In this document: in pieces, positions 63,494 through 64,000 of the stretch | Layout: the number at the start of each line of letters is the position of its first letter | How positions within the stretch are numbered: position 1 is the first letter of the stretch | Origin: Rhizobium grahamii | GTDB lineage: Bacteria; Pseudomonadota; Alphaproteobacteria; Rhizobiales; Rhizobiaceae | Direction: 5' to 3' | Assembly (NCBI RefSeq): GCF_009498215.1 | Contig: NZ_CP043498.1 | Location: 3,019,501-3,083,500 of the forward strand | DNA: 64,000 nucleotides | Program-made: the position numbers and the translations under genes | Notes under the pieces: model-generated | Database searches by the model: none | Told to the model about the DNA's origin: nothing | What the model saw: only the letters and a program-made list of their open reading frames with translations

Positions 63494-64000
63494 CGGAAAT
63501 GCTTCCCGGCTGAATGCGGTGCGGATGCGTAAAAATCTCGAAATCCTCGCCGCGCACGAGCGCAACGAGGGTCATCCCGGCTTCATCGGCCGTGCGAATG
63601 GCAAGGGCTGTTGGCGCCGAGATGGCGACAAGAATGGAACTTCCGAGGATCGCGGCCTTCTGGACCATCTCGACGGACAGACGGCTGGTGACGGCGACGA
63701 TGCCCTCCGCCCCGGATCGCTGCTCAGCAATCACCGCGCCGCAGAGCTTGTCGAGCGCGTTGTGACGGCCGACATCCTCGCGCACCGCAAGCAGCCCCTT
63801 GCCCGGCAGGTAGAAGCCCGCGCCATGCACGGCGCGCGTCTCGCGATGTAGCGGCTGCGCGCCATTCAATAGCGCAACGGCTTCCACGATGTCGCGGTAT
63901 ACAGCCTTGAGAGACACGGCCGCCACGTCAGGCACCTTGCGAACGGCCTGCTCGATCGACTCGATGCCGCAGAGCCCGCAGCCGACAGGCCCGGCCATGC
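63483..64000 (-). CDS. fdhD: Formate dehydrogenase accessory sulfurtransferase FdhD, C-terminal part (cut by window edge)
   Basis: FdhD (FdsC in this operon type) carries sulfur to the molybdenum cofactor of formate dehydrogenase. The visible 172 residues include the reactive CGLCGIES motif, then VREDVGRHNALDKLCGA (about 75) and VTSRLSVEMVQKAAILGSSI, all family signatures; the end is FTHPHRIQPGSISDVA. About the first 100 residues lie beyond the right edge. It overlaps fdsD, matching the known fdsGBACD order. Confidence 0.93.
   Translation of the reverse strand, partial: MAGPVGCGLCGIESIEQAVRKVPDVAAVSLKAVYRDIVEAVALLNGAQPLHRETRAVHGAGFYLPGKGLLAVREDVGRHNALDKLCGAVIAEQRSGAEGIVAVTSRLSVEMVQKAAILGSSILVAISAPTALAIRTADEAGMTLVALVRGEDFEIFTHPHRIQPGSISDVA

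Noticed and set aside
1..64000. CRISPR arrays, insertion sequences, phage genes, replication origins
   Set aside because: No regularly spaced repeats, no transposase or integrase proteins, and no DnaA-box cluster or repABC genes were seen.

Overview
The window is chromosomal DNA from an alphaproteobacterium of the order Rhizobiales, most likely family Rhizobiaceae (Sinorhizobium/Ensifer or Rhizobium). The evidence is the gene content: CpdR, a TIGR02302/DUF4175 protein, a DUF2125 protein, a tyrC-hisC pair, a tlpA / argH-lptM-lysA block and ptsP-lysC next to prfA-prmC. GC is high and evenly distributed, and a rhizobial mosaic palindromic repeat lies at 29.5 kb. The genus call rests on remembered family patterns; no search was run. 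Almost the whole window is dense core genome, and the only gene-free stretch over 300 bp is 4948-5439.

Layout. 1-4947 (minus): prmC (cut by the window edge), prfA, ptsP and lysC. 5440-9200: a small unknown gene, a CHASE2 adenylate/guanylate cyclase and a convergent FecR-domain protein with a His-rich tail. 9356-10105: ubiG. 10137-13045 (minus): a tight comF-grxC-nitrilase-DUF1178-DUF3291 operon, divergent from a degenerate methyltransferase. 14038-14573: an Flp-type pilin and a small membrane protein. 14697-18147 (minus): mutT, GNAT, argJ and a parvulin, divergent from secA, which ends in a strong terminator. 21299-25832: a four-gene plus-strand block of C39-like peptidase, D-Ala-D-Ala ligase, lipid/polysaccharide flippase and CelD/BcsL-type acetyltransferase. 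This is followed by a convergent acyl-CoA synthetase, an aldo/keto reductase, a methyltransferase, and a TetR/MFS divergent pair with visible operators.

31733-32800 is the only clearly accessory-looking patch: a tRNA-Leu(CAA), a long inverted repeat and a gene of unknown function with a HEPN-like RNxxxH motif. 32810-38928 holds a cation/proton antiporter with a cNMP-binding domain, YqaA, DsbB, an HNH nuclease, an AlkA-like glycosylase, GluQ and a BrkB/YihY protein. 39006-44386 holds an SDR, a small membrane protein, a cobalamin adenosyltransferase, a rhomboid protease, etfBA and 3-hydroxybutyryl-CoA dehydrogenase. 44443-51627 holds a basic hypothetical protein, tlpA, argH, lptM, lysA and the TIGR02302 protein. 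51752-58034 holds cpdR, hpt, ftsEX, a frameshifted ydcF-like gene, plsC and chaC. 58085-64000 holds DUF2125, tyrC, hisC, a methyltransferase, gloB, a DUF985 cupin and the tail of a formate dehydrogenase operon (fdsD, fdhD).

Most genes are housekeeping: translation termination, Ntr-PTS, lysine and arginine synthesis, protein secretion, cell division and envelope. The less explained parts are the 21.3-25.8 kb block, the CHASE2/FecR pair, the orphan pilin unit, the tRNA-Leu/HEPN-like patch and the broken ydcF-like gene.
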